A stretch of 64,000 nucleotides of DNA from Capnocytophaga leadbetteri (GTDB lineage Bacteria > Bacteroidota > Bacteroidia > Flavobacteriales > Flavobacteriaceae). Below the pieces are notes generated by a model. That model did not search any database. It worked only from the letters and a program-made list of their open reading frames with translations, and was not told the origin of the DNA. The translations under genes and the position numbers were made by a program. Positions 8,383-18,172 of the stretch are shown here, one piece after another; position 1 is the first letter of the stretch, and the number at the start of each line of letters is the position of its first letter. The stretch covers positions 124,001-188,000 of the forward strand of contig NZ_QBKG01000001.1 in the NCBI RefSeq assembly GCF_003054025.1, given 5' to 3'.

Positions 8383-9656
8383 TGAAGTTTATTTTTAAAC
8401 TCATATTACTATTTTTGTTCGTACCCTTATTGGGTATAGGGCAAACAAAGCAAAAGGACTTGGAACAGCGCAAGAAGGCACTACTTGAGCAAATCAAGCA
8501 GATGTCGGCATTGCGACAACAACAAAGTCAGCAACGGAAGAGTACAATTCAGCAGATAGAAGAAGCGAATGAGAAAATACTTATCCGCACTCGGCTGATA
8601 CAAATCAATCAGCAGCAAGCAAATCTTCTGTCAAAAGAAATAGCAGATAATGAAGACCAATTGCGCAATCTGAAGAAAGAGCTTATTTATCATAAAGACG
8701 AATACGCTAAAATCATTGTACAGTCATACAGGAGCAAGTCAGCACAAAATCGATTACTTTTTTTATTGTCGTCAGAGAGTTTTTCGCAGGCTTACAAGCG
8801 ACTGTCGTATATGAAGCAGTACGCTAATTACCGTAAGGAGCAGGTGGGCTTTATACAAGCTAAAACTGACAAGATAAAGAGTCTGAATGATATATTAGTG
8901 GCACAGCGCAATGAGAAGAACCAAGTGCTTGATGAGCAGCGACGAGAGCAAGCTACCCTACAGCAAGAGAAGAGAGAGTTAGAGCAATTGGCAGCAAGCA
9001 TACGCGAGGTGGAGCGCAGTTATGAGAGTCAGATACGCGAAAAACAAAAGCAAGCTAATGCTATAGACCGAGAAATACAGCGACTTATACGGTTAGCTAT
9101 TATCGAGGCTAATAGGCGAGAACAGAAGAACAACGCTAGTGGAGTGAATGCTACAGGTAGCGGTATGGTTACAACTACCCCTCCGTCGGCTGATAATACT
9201 GCTGAAGTAACTTTTGTGCTTACTCCTGAATCGAGGAAGGTAGCCGATAGTTTTGAGGCTAATAAGGGCAACCTTATATGGCCTGTAGCAAAAGGGTATA
9301 AAGCACAAGGCTTTGGGGTGTATTACGACCCCGTGTATCCTGAGTTGCAACACTATAACAATGGTGTGACAATAGCTACTGAAAAGGGAGCTGAAGCACG
9401 CTGTGTGTTTGAAGGAGAGGTGTCGGCTATACAGTCGATACCAGGTAGTAATAAAGTAGTGCAAGTGCGCCACGGCAACTACATTACTATTTATTATAAC
9501 TTGATAGATGTATATGTGCGAAAAGGAGATAAGGTAAAAGCTAAAGACCCGCTTGGCAAAATCTTCACCAATGCGAACGGGAAGACCGAAATGAAGTTCT
9601 TCTTATACAAAAATACCACCCGTCTGAATCCAGAGTTTTGGATACACAAAATGTAG
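8382..9656 (+). CDS. EnvC-like murein hydrolase activator with a degenerate M23 domain
   Basis: The 424-residue product has a signal peptide, a long coiled coil (about residues 20-220, rich in Gln, Lys and Glu), a flexible linker and a C-terminal LytM/M23 domain from about 300. The zinc ligands of active M23 peptidases are not all kept: HxxxD is replaced by HYNNGVTIA, and the final HxH by YYNL. This is as in EnvC, which activates amidases rather than cutting peptidoglycan. The start is the ATG that overlaps the preceding stop; the GTG three bases before it is less likely. It is expected to act in daughter-cell separation. Confidence 0.85.
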   Translation: MKFIFKLILLFLFVPLLGIGQTKQKDLEQRKKALLEQIKQMSALRQQQSQQRKSTIQQIEEANEKILIRTRLIQINQQQANLLSKEIADNEDQLRNLKKELIYHKDEYAKIIVQSYRSKSAQNRLLFLLSSESFSQAYKRLSYMKQYANYRKEQVGFIQAKTDKIKSLNDILVAQRNEKNQVLDEQRREQATLQQEKRELEQLAASIREVERSYESQIREKQKQANAIDREIQRLIRLAIIEANRREQKNNASGVNATGSGMVTTTPPSADNTAEVTFVLTPESRKVADSFEANKGNLIWPVAKGYKAQGFGVYYDPVYPELQHYNNGVTIATEKGAEARCVFEGEVSAIQSIPGSNKVVQVRHGNYITIYYNLIDVYVRKGDKVKAKDPLGKIFTNANGKTEMKFFLYKNTTRLNPEFWIHKM

Positions 9657-9672
9657 ATTATAAGGCTTTGGG

Positions 9673-10269
9673 CTAAAATAGGCTAAGCTGCTCTACAGGT
9701 AATAGCTGAAAGGTTTTGCGATGATGAGGAGTAGCCCCATATTCAGCAATAGCCCTACGATGCTCAGGGGTAGGGTAGCCCTTGTTTTGTTGCCAATGAT
9801 ATTCTGGGAATTGTAGCGCAAGGTCGCTCATATAAGCATCGCGGTAGGTTTTAGCAAGAATAGAAGCTGCAGCTATAGTTTGTATTTTGCCATCACCTTT
9901 CACTACACAAGCATAGGGTATCTGAGAATAACGTACAAATTTATTGCCGTCTACTGCTATAAAAGAGGGGACAACAGAGAGTTGTGCTATGGCTCGGTGC
10001 ATAGCTGTAATAGAGGCGCGCAGAATATTTAGTTCGTCAATTTCGGCAGGTAGTACGTGGCATACTGCATAGGCTACTGCCTCGCGCTCAATAATAGGGC
10101 GTAATAGGTCGCGCTGTTTTTCTGTTAGCTGTTTAGAGTCGGTAAGAAGTTCGTTATGAAAGTCAGGAGGCAGTATTACAGCTGCTGCTGTAACAGGACC
10201 TGCTAAACAACCTCTTCCAGCCTCGTCAGTACCTGCTTCAGAAGAAGAATGATAAAATAATTGTAGCAT
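9673..10269 (-). CDS. rnhB: Ribonuclease HII
   Basis: Removes RNA, including single ribonucleotides, from RNA-DNA hybrids. The 198-residue length is typical. The first catalytic pair is in [19 protein letters not shown] (Asp15, Glu16). AVDGNKFV supplies the third carboxylate and a YRDAYM segment the fourth. It reads towards the EnvC-like gene with a 16-base gap. It is 21 bases downstream of the ketosynthase gene and may be read from the same transcript. Confidence 0.95.
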   Translation of the reverse strand: MLQLFYHSSSEAGTDEAGRGCLAGPVTAAAVILPPDFHNELLTDSKQLTEKQRDLLRPIIEREAVAYAVCHVLPAEIDELNILRASITAMHRAIAQLSVVPSFIAVDGNKFVRYSQIPYACVVKGDGKIQTIAAASILAKTYRDAYMSDLALQFPEYHWQQNKGYPTPEHRRAIAEYGATPHHRKTFQLLPVEQLSLF

Positions 10270-10290
10270 AATATTGAACGAGTTAGCTGT

Positions 10291-11499
10291 TTAGTTGTTA
10301 GTAAATCGACTGAATATTAGGGTTGAACAATTGCCTCCAAAACCAAATGAATTAGAAAGCACGTGCTTGATAGGCTTGTGCACCGATTTTGTTTGGGGGT
10401 GTATAGATACTTCGCTCATTGGCTTTTCGTAATTCAAATTAGGAAAAACCACACTATTGCGCAGTGCCAGCACACTGAAGACCGCTTCGACAGCTGAAGC
10501 AGCGGCCAACGTGTGCCCAGTAAAAGGTTTAGTAGAACTAAAGTCAGGCACTTGCGTTCCAAAAATGCGCTCTAAAGCACGACTTTCAGACAGGTCGTTA
10601 TTAGGAGTAGCGGTACCGTGGGCGTTGATATAATCTATTTCTGCAGGTTGTAATCCTGATTGCTGTAGCGCCTGTTGCATAGCTAAGTAAGCCCCTTGCC
10701 CTTCTGCAGATGAAGCTGTTTGATGAAAAGCATCATTAGCATTGCCCCAGCCAGTGAGTTCAGCTTTAATACGCGCTCCGCGTCTCTTAGCATTTTCTTC
10801 AGACTCTAATACTAGAAAAGCAGCGGCTTCGCCCAAATTGAGTCCTTTGCGGTGTTCGTCAAAAGGAGTACAATCAGTATCAGAGAGTATCATCAGGCTA
10901 TGAAAACCATTGATAGTAAACTTGCACAAAGCATCGGCACCTCCTACGATAAGGCAATCAGCTCTACCTGTGCGTATTAGGTGAGAGGCTGTGATAAGGG
11001 CATTGGCTGATGATGAGCAGGCAGTACTAAGACTTGTTACGACACCTTTCAGTCTAAAATAGTCAGCTATTTGGTGCGAAATACTGCCGATATAATGCGT
11101 GTTAATATAACGTCTGGAGTGCTCATTGTCTTCATAGCTATACAGATAGCGCTCTGTCATATCCATTCCCCCTACACTCGATGCCATCACTAAGCCTGTA
11201 CTTGCTAAGTGCAGCGGATTTAGGCGTGCATTAGCAATTGCTTGTTGGGCAGCAACAATGCCTAAAAGAGCGGTGCGAGAGTAGGCATTGACAGCCGGCA
11301 GATGTAGTGCTCGAGACAATTCATTATTAGTGTGCTTTATTTCGCCTACTTTGATGTGATATTTATGGGCAGTTTCAAAATTATGTACGCGTGTTAGGCA
11401 GGGGCGGCGATGGGTAAGTGCGTAGAGGTGTGCCTCAACAGAGTCGCCTATCGAAGAGAGAATGCCTACACCGGTAATCACCACTTTTTTGTTTGTCAT
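10291..11499 (-). CDS. Beta-ketoacyl-ACP synthase (FabF-type)
   Basis: Condenses acyl and malonyl units carried on acyl carrier protein. The 402-residue product has the catalytic triad: Cys161 in STACSSSANAL, His in INAHGTATPNND and His in FTGHTLAAASAVEAV. It abuts the ACP gene (stop and start overlap) and lies downstream of a ketosynthase-like fragment gene. This grouping suggests a dedicated pathway such as aryl polyene or flexirubin-type pigment synthesis rather than housekeeping fatty acid synthesis. Most genes of such a cluster are absent from the window. Confidence 0.9.
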   Translation of the reverse strand: MTNKKVVITGVGILSSIGDSVEAHLYALTHRRPCLTRVHNFETAHKYHIKVGEIKHTNNELSRALHLPAVNAYSRTALLGIVAAQQAIANARLNPLHLASTGLVMASSVGGMDMTERYLYSYEDNEHSRRYINTHYIGSISHQIADYFRLKGVVTSLSTACSSSANALITASHLIRTGRADCLIVGGADALCKFTINGFHSLMILSDTDCTPFDEHRKGLNLGEAAAFLVLESEENAKRRGARIKAELTGWGNANDAFHQTASSAEGQGAYLAMQQALQQSGLQPAEIDYINAHGTATPNNDLSESRALERIFGTQVPDFSSTKPFTGHTLAAASAVEAVFSVLALRNSVVFPNLNYEKPMSEVSIHPQTKSVHKPIKHVLSNSFGFGGNCSTLIFSRFTNN

Positions 11500-11756
11500 T
11501 ATTTAGTGCGATGAGCTGTGATATATTGGGCTATAGAAGTTACTGATTGAAAGATTTCTTTTCCTTTTTTAGGGTCGTCTAATCGTATGCCGTAATATTT
11601 ATCGAGCAACACGATGAGCTCAAGAGCATCAATAGAGTCTAAGCCTAAGCCAGTACCAAAGAGAGGTACGTTTTCATCTATCTCTTCAGGAGTGATATCT
11701 TCGAGATTTAAGGCTTCAATAATACGGTTTTTCAATTCTAAAATAAGTGCTTCCAT
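11499..11756 (-). CDS. Acyl carrier protein
   Basis: The 85-residue product has the phosphopantetheine attachment site GLGLDSIDALELIVLLDKYY, with Ser as the carrier residue. It carries the growing chain for the adjacent ketosynthase, whose start codon overlaps its end. It differs from the housekeeping AcpP pattern (DSLD), which fits a pathway-specific ACP. A TACCTTTG promoter element lies 26-33 bases upstream. Confidence 0.92.
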   Translation of the reverse strand: MEALILELKNRIIEALNLEDITPEEIDENVPLFGTGLGLDSIDALELIVLLDKYYGIRLDDPKKGKEIFQSVTSIAQYITAHRTK

Positions 11757-11781
11757 CTAAATAAAAATTATTATTTTGCGG

Positions 11782-11789
11782 CAAAGGTA
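11782..11789 (-). promoter_or_regulatory. Predicted -7 element of the ACP-ketosynthase operon
   Basis: The minus strand reads TACCTTTG, an exact TAnnTTTG match, 26 bases upstream of the ACP start. The upstream ketosynthase-like gene ends only 25 bases away, so the ACP operon may also be read through from there. Confidence 0.65.
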
Positions 11790-11813
11790 GCGAACTATTT
11801 GCAAATTAACAAA

Positions 11814-12359
11814 TTAAGTTAGCGTAATCCATTGGTAAATAGCTTCGTACTCTTCGCCTAAAAAATCTACCCAACCAGTGAGTATGTGTTCAGCTACACC
11901 TTGAGTCAAAAGAGCTTGGCTATAGGTTTGCAAGAATGGAGCGGCCTGCTGATAGCTGTCGAATACAAAGAAACTGCCTTCGGTATGTAGCTGATGGCGT
12001 ATGCTGATTTCGCCTAAGCAAATATTGGGTAGGGTATAGACAAATACCGCCGGACTAGGGTAGTACTCCTGCGGATTGGCTATTGTTGTCTGGTGTTTGA
12101 GGTCAGTATCAAGGCTGGCAGCGCGATTAGCAAACAGAAGTGCTGTGCGGCTCTTGGCTTCAGCAGAAAGCGGACTCAAAACGGCTTCAGCAGCTAAGAA
12201 AGCTAACTTAGAGAGATTATCCATTTTGAAAAACTTAGGATATTCAACCTTTAGGGCTTTGAGTGCTTTCTTGGCAAAGTCGGCAAATGAACTCTCGGGG
12301 GCTGCGAAGAACACCGCATCATCAAGCGTAATGGAGTTATTTCTGATAGTACAAATCAC
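11814..12359 (-). CDS. Short ketosynthase-like protein
   Basis: The 181-residue protein has segments reminiscent of the N-terminal half of ketosynthases: MDNLSKLAFLAAEAVL, ALLFANRAASLDTDLKHQ and PSPAVFVYTLPNICLGEIS. There is a Cys in NICLGE, but the C-terminal half carrying the two histidines is absent. Similar short proteins occur in flexirubin and aryl polyene gene sets of Bacteroidota. It may be an accessory or chain-length-type subunit. It has its own TATATTTG promoter and stands divergent from the TPR gene. Confidence 0.65.
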   Translation of the reverse strand: MICTIRNNSITLDDAVFFAAPESSFADFAKKALKALKVEYPKFFKMDNLSKLAFLAAEAVLSPLSAEAKSRTALLFANRAASLDTDLKHQTTIANPQEYYPSPAVFVYTLPNICLGEISIRHQLHTEGSFFVFDSYQQAAPFLQTYSQALLTQGVAEHILTGWVDFLGEEYEAIYQWITLT

Positions 12360-12381
12360 TTTTTTTGACTAAATTTTTCTG

Positions 12382-12389
12382 CAAATATA
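12382..12389 (-). promoter_or_regulatory. Predicted -7 element of the ketosynthase-like gene
   Basis: The minus strand reads TATATTTG, 23 bases upstream of the start codon. It is back to back with the promoter of the TPR gene in a 89-base divergent region. Confidence 0.6.
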
Positions 12390-12421
12390 TATAATTATTT
12401 AGTTAATTGACAATAATTTCC

Positions 12422-12429
12422 TATCTTTG
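12422..12429 (+). promoter_or_regulatory. Predicted -7 element of the TPR gene
   Basis: TATCTTTG matches TAnnTTTG exactly, 20 bases upstream of the start at 12449. A TTG (in TTAATTGAC) lies near the expected -33 position. Confidence 0.7.
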
Positions 12430-12448
12430 CCGATTATAAGCAACATTT

Positions 12449-15400
12449 ATGAAAAAAATAGTTCTTTCAGCAGTAGTTCTGATGGCATACAGTCAGCTGC
12501 TATGGTCGCAAGAAAGCAGCGAGGTGCGTGAGCCGATGAGTGAGTTTCAGAAAGCTATTGCTCTCTATAATCGCAAGATGTACCAGCCCGCTCAGAACCT
12601 TTTTCGCAAAACGCAAGCCGAGCACCCCGATAAGGCTGTCAAAGCCCAAAGCGAATATTACATCGCTACCATTGCTGCCCTTTTGAACCAAGAGGGAGCA
12701 GATGCTTTGGTGAATAACTTCATACTAAATCACCCTGAATCGCCGCTTGGTTCGGCTGCCTATGTACAGATGGCGCATCTTTACTTTCAGCAGGGCAATT
12801 ATGCCGAATCGCTTGAGTGGTATAATGCTATCGACCCACTTTCGTTAAAAGGAGAGGAGAAAGACCGCTACTATTTTGAGAAGGGGTATGCGCTCTTCAA
12901 CACCGGCAAACAAAACGAGTCTAAACCTTACTTCGAGGCAATACAGCAGCACAAAGAATACGGAGCAGATGCTAAGTATTACTTGGGCTACATCGCCTAT
13001 GATACTAACGACTATGCTAAGGCTGAGAGCTACTTTAGGCAAGTAGATACTGAAGACAGCGTTAATAATAACGTGTCGTATTTTCAAGCCAATATGTATT
13101 TCAGTCAGGCATTGTACGAAGAGGCGATAGAAGAGGGCGAAAAGCAACTCAAAAAAACAAAAAATGCTCAAGAAGTATCAGAGCTGAACAAAATAATAGG
13201 AGAGAGTTACTTCAACCTAAAAAAATACAAAGAGGCTATTCCTTACTTGCAAAACTATAAAGGCAAGAAAGGCAAATTCTCTAATACCGATTATTACTAT
13301 ATAGGCTATGCCCTCTACAAAAACAACGATTATAACGGAGCTATCGCTCAGTTCAATAAGATAATCGACGGCAATGACCAAGTGGCACAAAACGCTTATT
13401 ACCACTTGGCGGAATGCTACCTAAAGACAGGGCAGAAGCAGCAGGCACTCAACGCTTTCAGAAATGCTTCGCAAATGGATTTTGATGCGCAGATAAAGAA
13501 AGACGCTCACCTAAACTACGCTCGCTTAGGTTATGAGATAGGCAATCCTTATGAGAGTGTGCCAAGTGTGCTGCAAGCCTACGCTACGGCTTACCCTAAT
13601 GACCACAAAGACGAAATCCAAGGGCTCTTAGTCGATTCGTATATCTCATCAGGCAACTATCAGGCGGCTATTAGTCTCTTAGAAAAATCGTCTGATCCAA
13701 AAGACCGCGAACTCTACAAGAAAGTAGCTTTCTACAGAGGGGTAGAGCTCTTCAACGAACTGCAATATGCTGATGCGCTCACGTATTTAGACAAAGCCAT
13801 TGCCGACAATAGTGCCATAGCAGCACGTGCGGCCTATTGGGCGGCTGAGGCAGCATACCAGCTGAAGAATTACCCCAAAGCGGCAACCTATTTTCAGCAG
13901 TTTTTTGCCAATCCTTCAGCCTCTAAAACCGATGAATACCCCAAAGCCTTCTACGGATTGGCGTACGCCAACTTCAATCAGCGCCATTATGCTGAAGCGA
14001 TTGTTAATTTCGAAAAATACCTAAAGCAAAACCCTAAAGATGAGGACTTCAAGCACGATGCTATGTTGCGCCTTGCCGACTCTTATTTCGTAACAGGTAA
14101 GTATTGGCCTGCTATGGAGGGCTATAACAAGCTGATAGAAAGCAAATCGGCAGACCAAGATTATGCTGCTTACCAAAAGGCTATCAGCTATGGGTTTGTA
14201 GATCGTCCTAATAATAAGATAGAAGATTTAGAGCGCTTCATCAAAAACTATCCAACTTCTAACCTACGCCCTAATGCTCTTTACGAATTGGGCAATACCT
14301 ACGTAACTCAAGGGGATACCGATAAAGGCTTGCAATACTACCAACAGCTTGCTAAAGACTACAAAGGCAATGCATTAGTGCCCCGTGCTATGTTGCGCGA
14401 AGGCTTGGTATATTATAACCGAGGCGAAGACCAAAAGGCACTGAGTCTCTTCAAGGCCATCGCTAAAGATTATCCTAAAACTAGCGAGGCATCACAGGCG
14501 GTTTCTTCAGCCAAACTGATATATGTAGATATGGGTCAGGTGAATGAGTACGCTGCTTGGGCAAAGAGTTTGGGCTATGTAGAGGTTACTGACCTCGAGT
14601 TAGAAAGTGCTACCTACGAGGCTGCCGAACGCCAGTTGCTGCAAAATAATAACAAAGAAGCTATTGTCGCTTTTGAAAAATACCTCCAACAATTCCCTAA
14701 CGGAATGCGTCGCACTAATGCCGAGTTTTACTTAGCACAAGCTCTTTATAATACAGACAAAAAAGCCGAAGCCCTTACACATTATGAGAATGTTACCAAA
14801 ACAGGCTCAAGTGAGTTTGGCGAACCTTCGCTTACTCGTGTGTGTCAGATATTGCTCGATGCAGGCAGCTATTTGAAAGCCAAACCTTACCTCGAAGAAC
14901 TCGAAAAGACCGCTACTATAGCGCAAAATAAAACTTATGCACAGAGCAACCTGATGCGCGTGTGCTACAATGAGAAGTTGTATGATAAGGCTATAGAGTA
15001 CGCTAACAAAGTGCTTAGCGAGAAATCAATAGATACCCGTATCAAAAATGATGCTTATATAGTTTTGGCTCGTGCTTACACCCAAGGGGGCAATGAGGCT
15101 CAAGCGCGCAAGTACTACCAAGAGGTACAAAAAAACGCTACGGGTAGCCTTGCTGCCGAGGCGATGTATTACGAGGCCTTCTACAAAAACAAAGACAAAG
15201 ACTACAAAGGCTCTAATGATATAGTGCAACGCATAGCTAAAGACTATGGCGGACATAAAGAATGGGCTGCTAAGAGCTTGATAGTGATGGCTAAAAACTT
15301 CAACGGACTAAAAGACGCTTATCAGGCTTCGTATATTTTAGAGAGTGTGGCTAAGAACTTCAAAGAATACCCTGAAGTGGTAGCCGAAGCTAAAAAAGAA

Positions 15401-15451
15401 CTTGCCAGCGTAAAAGCTGAAGCCGCAAAAAGCAATTCATCAGTAAAATGA
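12449..15451 (+). CDS. Large periplasmic tetratricopeptide-repeat protein
   Basis: The 1000-residue product has a signal peptide (MKKIVLSAVVLMAYSQLLWS). The rest is a near-continuous array of TPR-like helices, for example AKYYLGYIAYDTNDYAKAES, YYIGYALYKNNDYNGAIAQ and ALYELGNTYVTQGDTDKGLQ. TPR arrays bind proteins; the partner is unknown. The gene is followed after 8 bases by an outer-membrane barrel gene, and the pairing suggests one envelope assembly. A promoter of the Bacteroidota type precedes it. Confidence 0.9.
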   Translation: MKKIVLSAVVLMAYSQLLWSQESSEVREPMSEFQKAIALYNRKMYQPAQNLFRKTQAEHPDKAVKAQSEYYIATIAALLNQEGADALVNNFILNHPESPLGSAAYVQMAHLYFQQGNYAESLEWYNAIDPLSLKGEEKDRYYFEKGYALFNTGKQNESKPYFEAIQQHKEYGADAKYYLGYIAYDTNDYAKAESYFRQVDTEDSVNNNVSYFQANMYFSQALYEEAIEEGEKQLKKTKNAQEVSELNKIIGESYFNLKKYKEAIPYLQNYKGKKGKFSNTDYYYIGYALYKNNDYNGAIAQFNKIIDGNDQVAQNAYYHLAECYLKTGQKQQALNAFRNASQMDFDAQIKKDAHLNYARLGYEIGNPYESVPSVLQAYATAYPNDHKDEIQGLLVDSYISSGNYQAAISLLEKSSDPKDRELYKKVAFYRGVELFNELQYADALTYLDKAIADNSAIAARAAYWAAEAAYQLKNYPKAATYFQQFFANPSASKTDEYPKAFYGLAYANFNQRHYAEAIVNFEKYLKQNPKDEDFKHDAMLRLADSYFVTGKYWPAMEGYNKLIESKSADQDYAAYQKAISYGFVDRPNNKIEDLERFIKNYPTSNLRPNALYELGNTYVTQGDTDKGLQYYQQLAKDYKGNALVPRAMLREGLVYYNRGEDQKALSLFKAIAKDYPKTSEASQAVSSAKLIYVDMGQVNEYAAWAKSLGYVEVTDLELESATYEAAERQLLQNNNKEAIVAFEKYLQQFPNGMRRTNAEFYLAQALYNTDKKAEALTHYENVTKTGSSEFGEPSLTRVCQILLDAGSYLKAKPYLEELEKTATIAQNKTYAQSNLMRVCYNEKLYDKAIEYANKVLSEKSIDTRIKNDAYIVLARAYTQGGNEAQARKYYQEVQKNATGSLAAEAMYYEAFYKNKDKDYKGSNDIVQRIAKDYGGHKEWAAKSLIVMAKNFNGLKDAYQASYILESVAKNFKEYPEVVAEAKKELASVKAEAAKSNSSVK

Positions 15452-15459
15452 GATAAAAA

Positions 15460-17193
15460 ATGAACAGATATATTACACTTATAGGTTTATGTATAGCGAC
15501 TGTACTCCCTGTGATAGGGCAAAGTCGTAAGGATAGCCTCTCTACCAAAGTGGTAGATGTGGTAAAATCGTATGCCCCTACCATAGCCGATGCCAACAAA
15601 AAACGCGAAGACGCTAAGCTGAAAGACTCGCTTACAGTCAAGAAAAAAAAGATAGCCTACAGCATCAACTCTGTGCCAGTAGCTTCTACTTTCGTGCCCG
15701 AAAAAGGAAAACCTGCGGTGGTAAAACCTAAGGTTATCCGCGAAGATTACACCACTTCATACGTGGGCGGAGGGGTCGGATTACTCAATACGCTCTATGC
15801 CGATGCTAATATCACTTACCCGCTGACCGATAAGGGCAGACTCTCTCTGTTAGTCGATCATATTTCGGCTAGTGATGATAATGAGGATATTATCCCAGAG
15901 ATGAACTATTCACTTACCGATGCCTCTCTGCATTATGACTATCAAGGTCAGGAGATGTTATGGGGGCTAAAAGGTTATTTTGGCAGGAGTTTGCATAATT
16001 GGTATGGCATACGCCCTAATGTCTTTACTCGCAACGATTTGCGCGGCAAGGTAGACGATATGCAGCAGATTTACCTCCGCTATGGTGTAGGCGGTTACTT
16101 GCAGTGGCAAAACCCTTACTTCAAAGGTTTAGATTTTACTGTAGATGCCCTTAACGACCATTTCAACAGCAAAGAAGTCAATCTAAAAGCGCAACCTACT
16201 TTCGAAGTGCCGCTAACCGAAGAACAGTTAGTCCGCGCCCATTTGCTCTTAGATTATTACGAAGGTAGTTTTTCGCGCCAGCATAATACGCTTAATGAGC
16301 TCACTAACCGTTGGATGCTCTTTGGGCTAACCCCTTCCTATCAGCTGATGATTGATAACTTAAGTCTAAGGCTCGGGGTGAGTTTGCTGTATGTAGATGC
16401 TAACCGCTCCGACCAAGATAAGTTTAAGGCTTATCCTGCTGTAGAGGCTACCTACACCCTAAGCGATGACGCTATCTTAGTTGGTGGCATAAAAGGTACT
16501 ATGCAGCAAAACACTTTATCAAAGCTCAGCAAAGAGAATCCTTTTGTAGCACCGATGCTCGAGCTTAAACCTACTAACGTACAAGCCGATGCTTTTGTAG
16601 GTATTAACGGCAAGGTAACTACCGATTTGCAGTACCGCCTACAGGCAAGCTACCGCCAGAGCAAAGAAAAACCGCTTTTTACTACTTTCACCGAAACCCC
16701 TACTATCGCTAGCGAGATACTGCCTTATCAGTATTATAACGCCTTCAAGGTAGTGTATGACGAGGTAAATGATGTAGAGCTATTAGCAACCCTCAGCGGT
16801 AAGCTAAAGGATATTGTAAACTTCACTTTCGAAGGGCAATACAACCACTACAAGGCGCGTACACAGATGGATAATACAGCGTGGAATCTACCCAGCGTAA
16901 AGGTATCGCTTTATACTGATTTCAGAATATTGCCTACCCTATACGCAGGTATGGACATTTTCTATATCGGCAATCGCTATGATTTAGACTATGTGCTGCC
17001 TACTACCATTACCCCAGAGAAAATCACTCTTAATGGCTATTTAGATGTAAATCTCCACGCCGATTATACTTTTAGCAAGCACTGGCAAGTATTCCTAAAG
17101 GCTAATAACCTAAGCACTCAGCGCCATACCCTTTGGGCGTATTACCCTTCACAAGGGCTACAAATATACGGCGGGGTTAGATACCTGTTTTAG
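15460..17193 (+). CDS. Outer membrane beta-barrel protein (TonB-dependent receptor-like barrel)
   Basis: The 577-residue product has a signal peptide (about residues 1-20), a short Lys-rich periplasmic segment and then many alternating strands typical of a barrel. The ending HWQVFLKANNLSTQRH...YGGVRYLF has the terminal Phe used for barrel insertion. No plug domain or carboxypeptidase-like domain is evident, so a classical receptor is unlikely. It is in an operon with the large TPR protein. Confidence 0.78.
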   Translation: MNRYITLIGLCIATVLPVIGQSRKDSLSTKVVDVVKSYAPTIADANKKREDAKLKDSLTVKKKKIAYSINSVPVASTFVPEKGKPAVVKPKVIREDYTTSYVGGGVGLLNTLYADANITYPLTDKGRLSLLVDHISASDDNEDIIPEMNYSLTDASLHYDYQGQEMLWGLKGYFGRSLHNWYGIRPNVFTRNDLRGKVDDMQQIYLRYGVGGYLQWQNPYFKGLDFTVDALNDHFNSKEVNLKAQPTFEVPLTEEQLVRAHLLLDYYEGSFSRQHNTLNELTNRWMLFGLTPSYQLMIDNLSLRLGVSLLYVDANRSDQDKFKAYPAVEATYTLSDDAILVGGIKGTMQQNTLSKLSKENPFVAPMLELKPTNVQADAFVGINGKVTTDLQYRLQASYRQSKEKPLFTTFTETPTIASEILPYQYYNAFKVVYDEVNDVELLATLSGKLKDIVNFTFEGQYNHYKARTQMDNTAWNLPSVKVSLYTDFRILPTLYAGMDIFYIGNRYDLDYVLPTTITPEKITLNGYLDVNLHADYTFSKHWQVFLKANNLSTQRHTLWAYYPSQGLQIYGGVRYLF

Positions 17194-17245
17194 TGATTTT
17201 GATAATTTTTCACATTAGCTAATTTGCTAATATATAATTATTTCG

Positions 17246-17253
17246 TACTTTTG
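17246..17253 (+). promoter_or_regulatory. Predicted -7 element of menA, nearly leaderless
   Basis: TACTTTTG ends only 7 bases before the ATG at 17261. Transcription should start within a few bases of the start codon, so the mRNA is expected to be leaderless or nearly so. Confidence 0.65.
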
Positions 17254-17260
17254 TGCCTTG

Positions 17261-18172
17261 ATGAATGCAATAACTCTTGTCAAAGCGGCTCGCTTACGCA
17301 CCTTGCCGCTATCAGTATCGGGTATTATCACAGGTAGTGCTGTAGCCCTACGCGAAAAACCTGAGGCTTTCCGTGGGGATATATTCCTATTAGCGCTCCT
17401 CACTACCATACTTTTTCAGATACTCTCTAACTTCGCCAATGATTATGGCGATGGGGTAAAAGGCACCGACAATGAGCACCGTATAGGTCCTGCCCGTGCC
17501 TTACAGAGTGGGGCTATCACACGTGAGCAGATGAAGCGAGTCGTGCTTATCACAGCGGCTCTTTCTATACTCTCAGCAATTGCTCTGATAATAGCGGCTT
17601 TTGGTAGCGAAAACCTACTTTATACGCTGGTGTTTTTTGTCTTAGGATTGCTTTGTGTAGCAGCGGCTATCAAGTATACCGTAGGTAGTTCGGCCTATGG
17701 TTATCGCGGATTGGGCGATGTGTTTGTATTCGTCTTTTTCGGCTTGGTCAGTGTGGTGGGCAGTCAGTTCTTGTATACCCAGCAGATAGATAAGGCAGTA
17801 TGGCTACCCGCTATAGCTATCGGATTGTTGAGTGTAGCGGTACTCAACCTCAATAATATGCGCGATTACGAAAACGACCGCCGTTCAGGCAAGCATACTC
17901 TGGTCGTCAAGATGGGTATTTCATTAGCCAAATACTATCATTATTATTTGGTTGTGATAGCTATGGTAGCGATGCTTGGCTATTCAGTATGGCGCTTACA
18001 AATGCGTTGGCAGTTGCTGTACCTTATAGCCTACTTGCCTTTGGTAGTGCATCTATTGTCAGTAAAACGCAATACAGAACTACGACTCTTAGATAAAGAA
18101 CTCAAAATCGTAGCAATAAGCACTTTCTTGCTCTCGGTCTTATTCTTTATCGGCATCTATACTAATGTCTAA
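17261..18172 (+). CDS. menA: 1,4-dihydroxy-2-naphthoate polyprenyltransferase
   Basis: Attaches the polyprenyl tail to 1,4-dihydroxy-2-naphthoate in menaquinone synthesis. The 303-residue integral membrane protein shows the first Asp-rich motif as NFANDYGDGVKGTDNEHR and the second as NNMRDYENDRRSGKHTL. Multiple hydrophobic helices follow each. The ATG at 17261 is preferred to a TTG three bases upstream. Together with menB at 36264 it shows that the organism makes menaquinone. Confidence 0.95.
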   Translation: MNAITLVKAARLRTLPLSVSGIITGSAVALREKPEAFRGDIFLLALLTTILFQILSNFANDYGDGVKGTDNEHRIGPARALQSGAITREQMKRVVLITAALSILSAIALIIAAFGSENLLYTLVFFVLGLLCVAAAIKYTVGSSAYGYRGLGDVFVFVFFGLVSVVGSQFLYTQQIDKAVWLPAIAIGLLSVAVLNLNNMRDYENDRRSGKHTLVVKMGISLAKYYHYYLVVIAMVAMLGYSVWRLQMRWQLLYLIAYLPLVVHLLSVKRNTELRLLDKELKIVAISTFLLSVLFFIGIYTNV

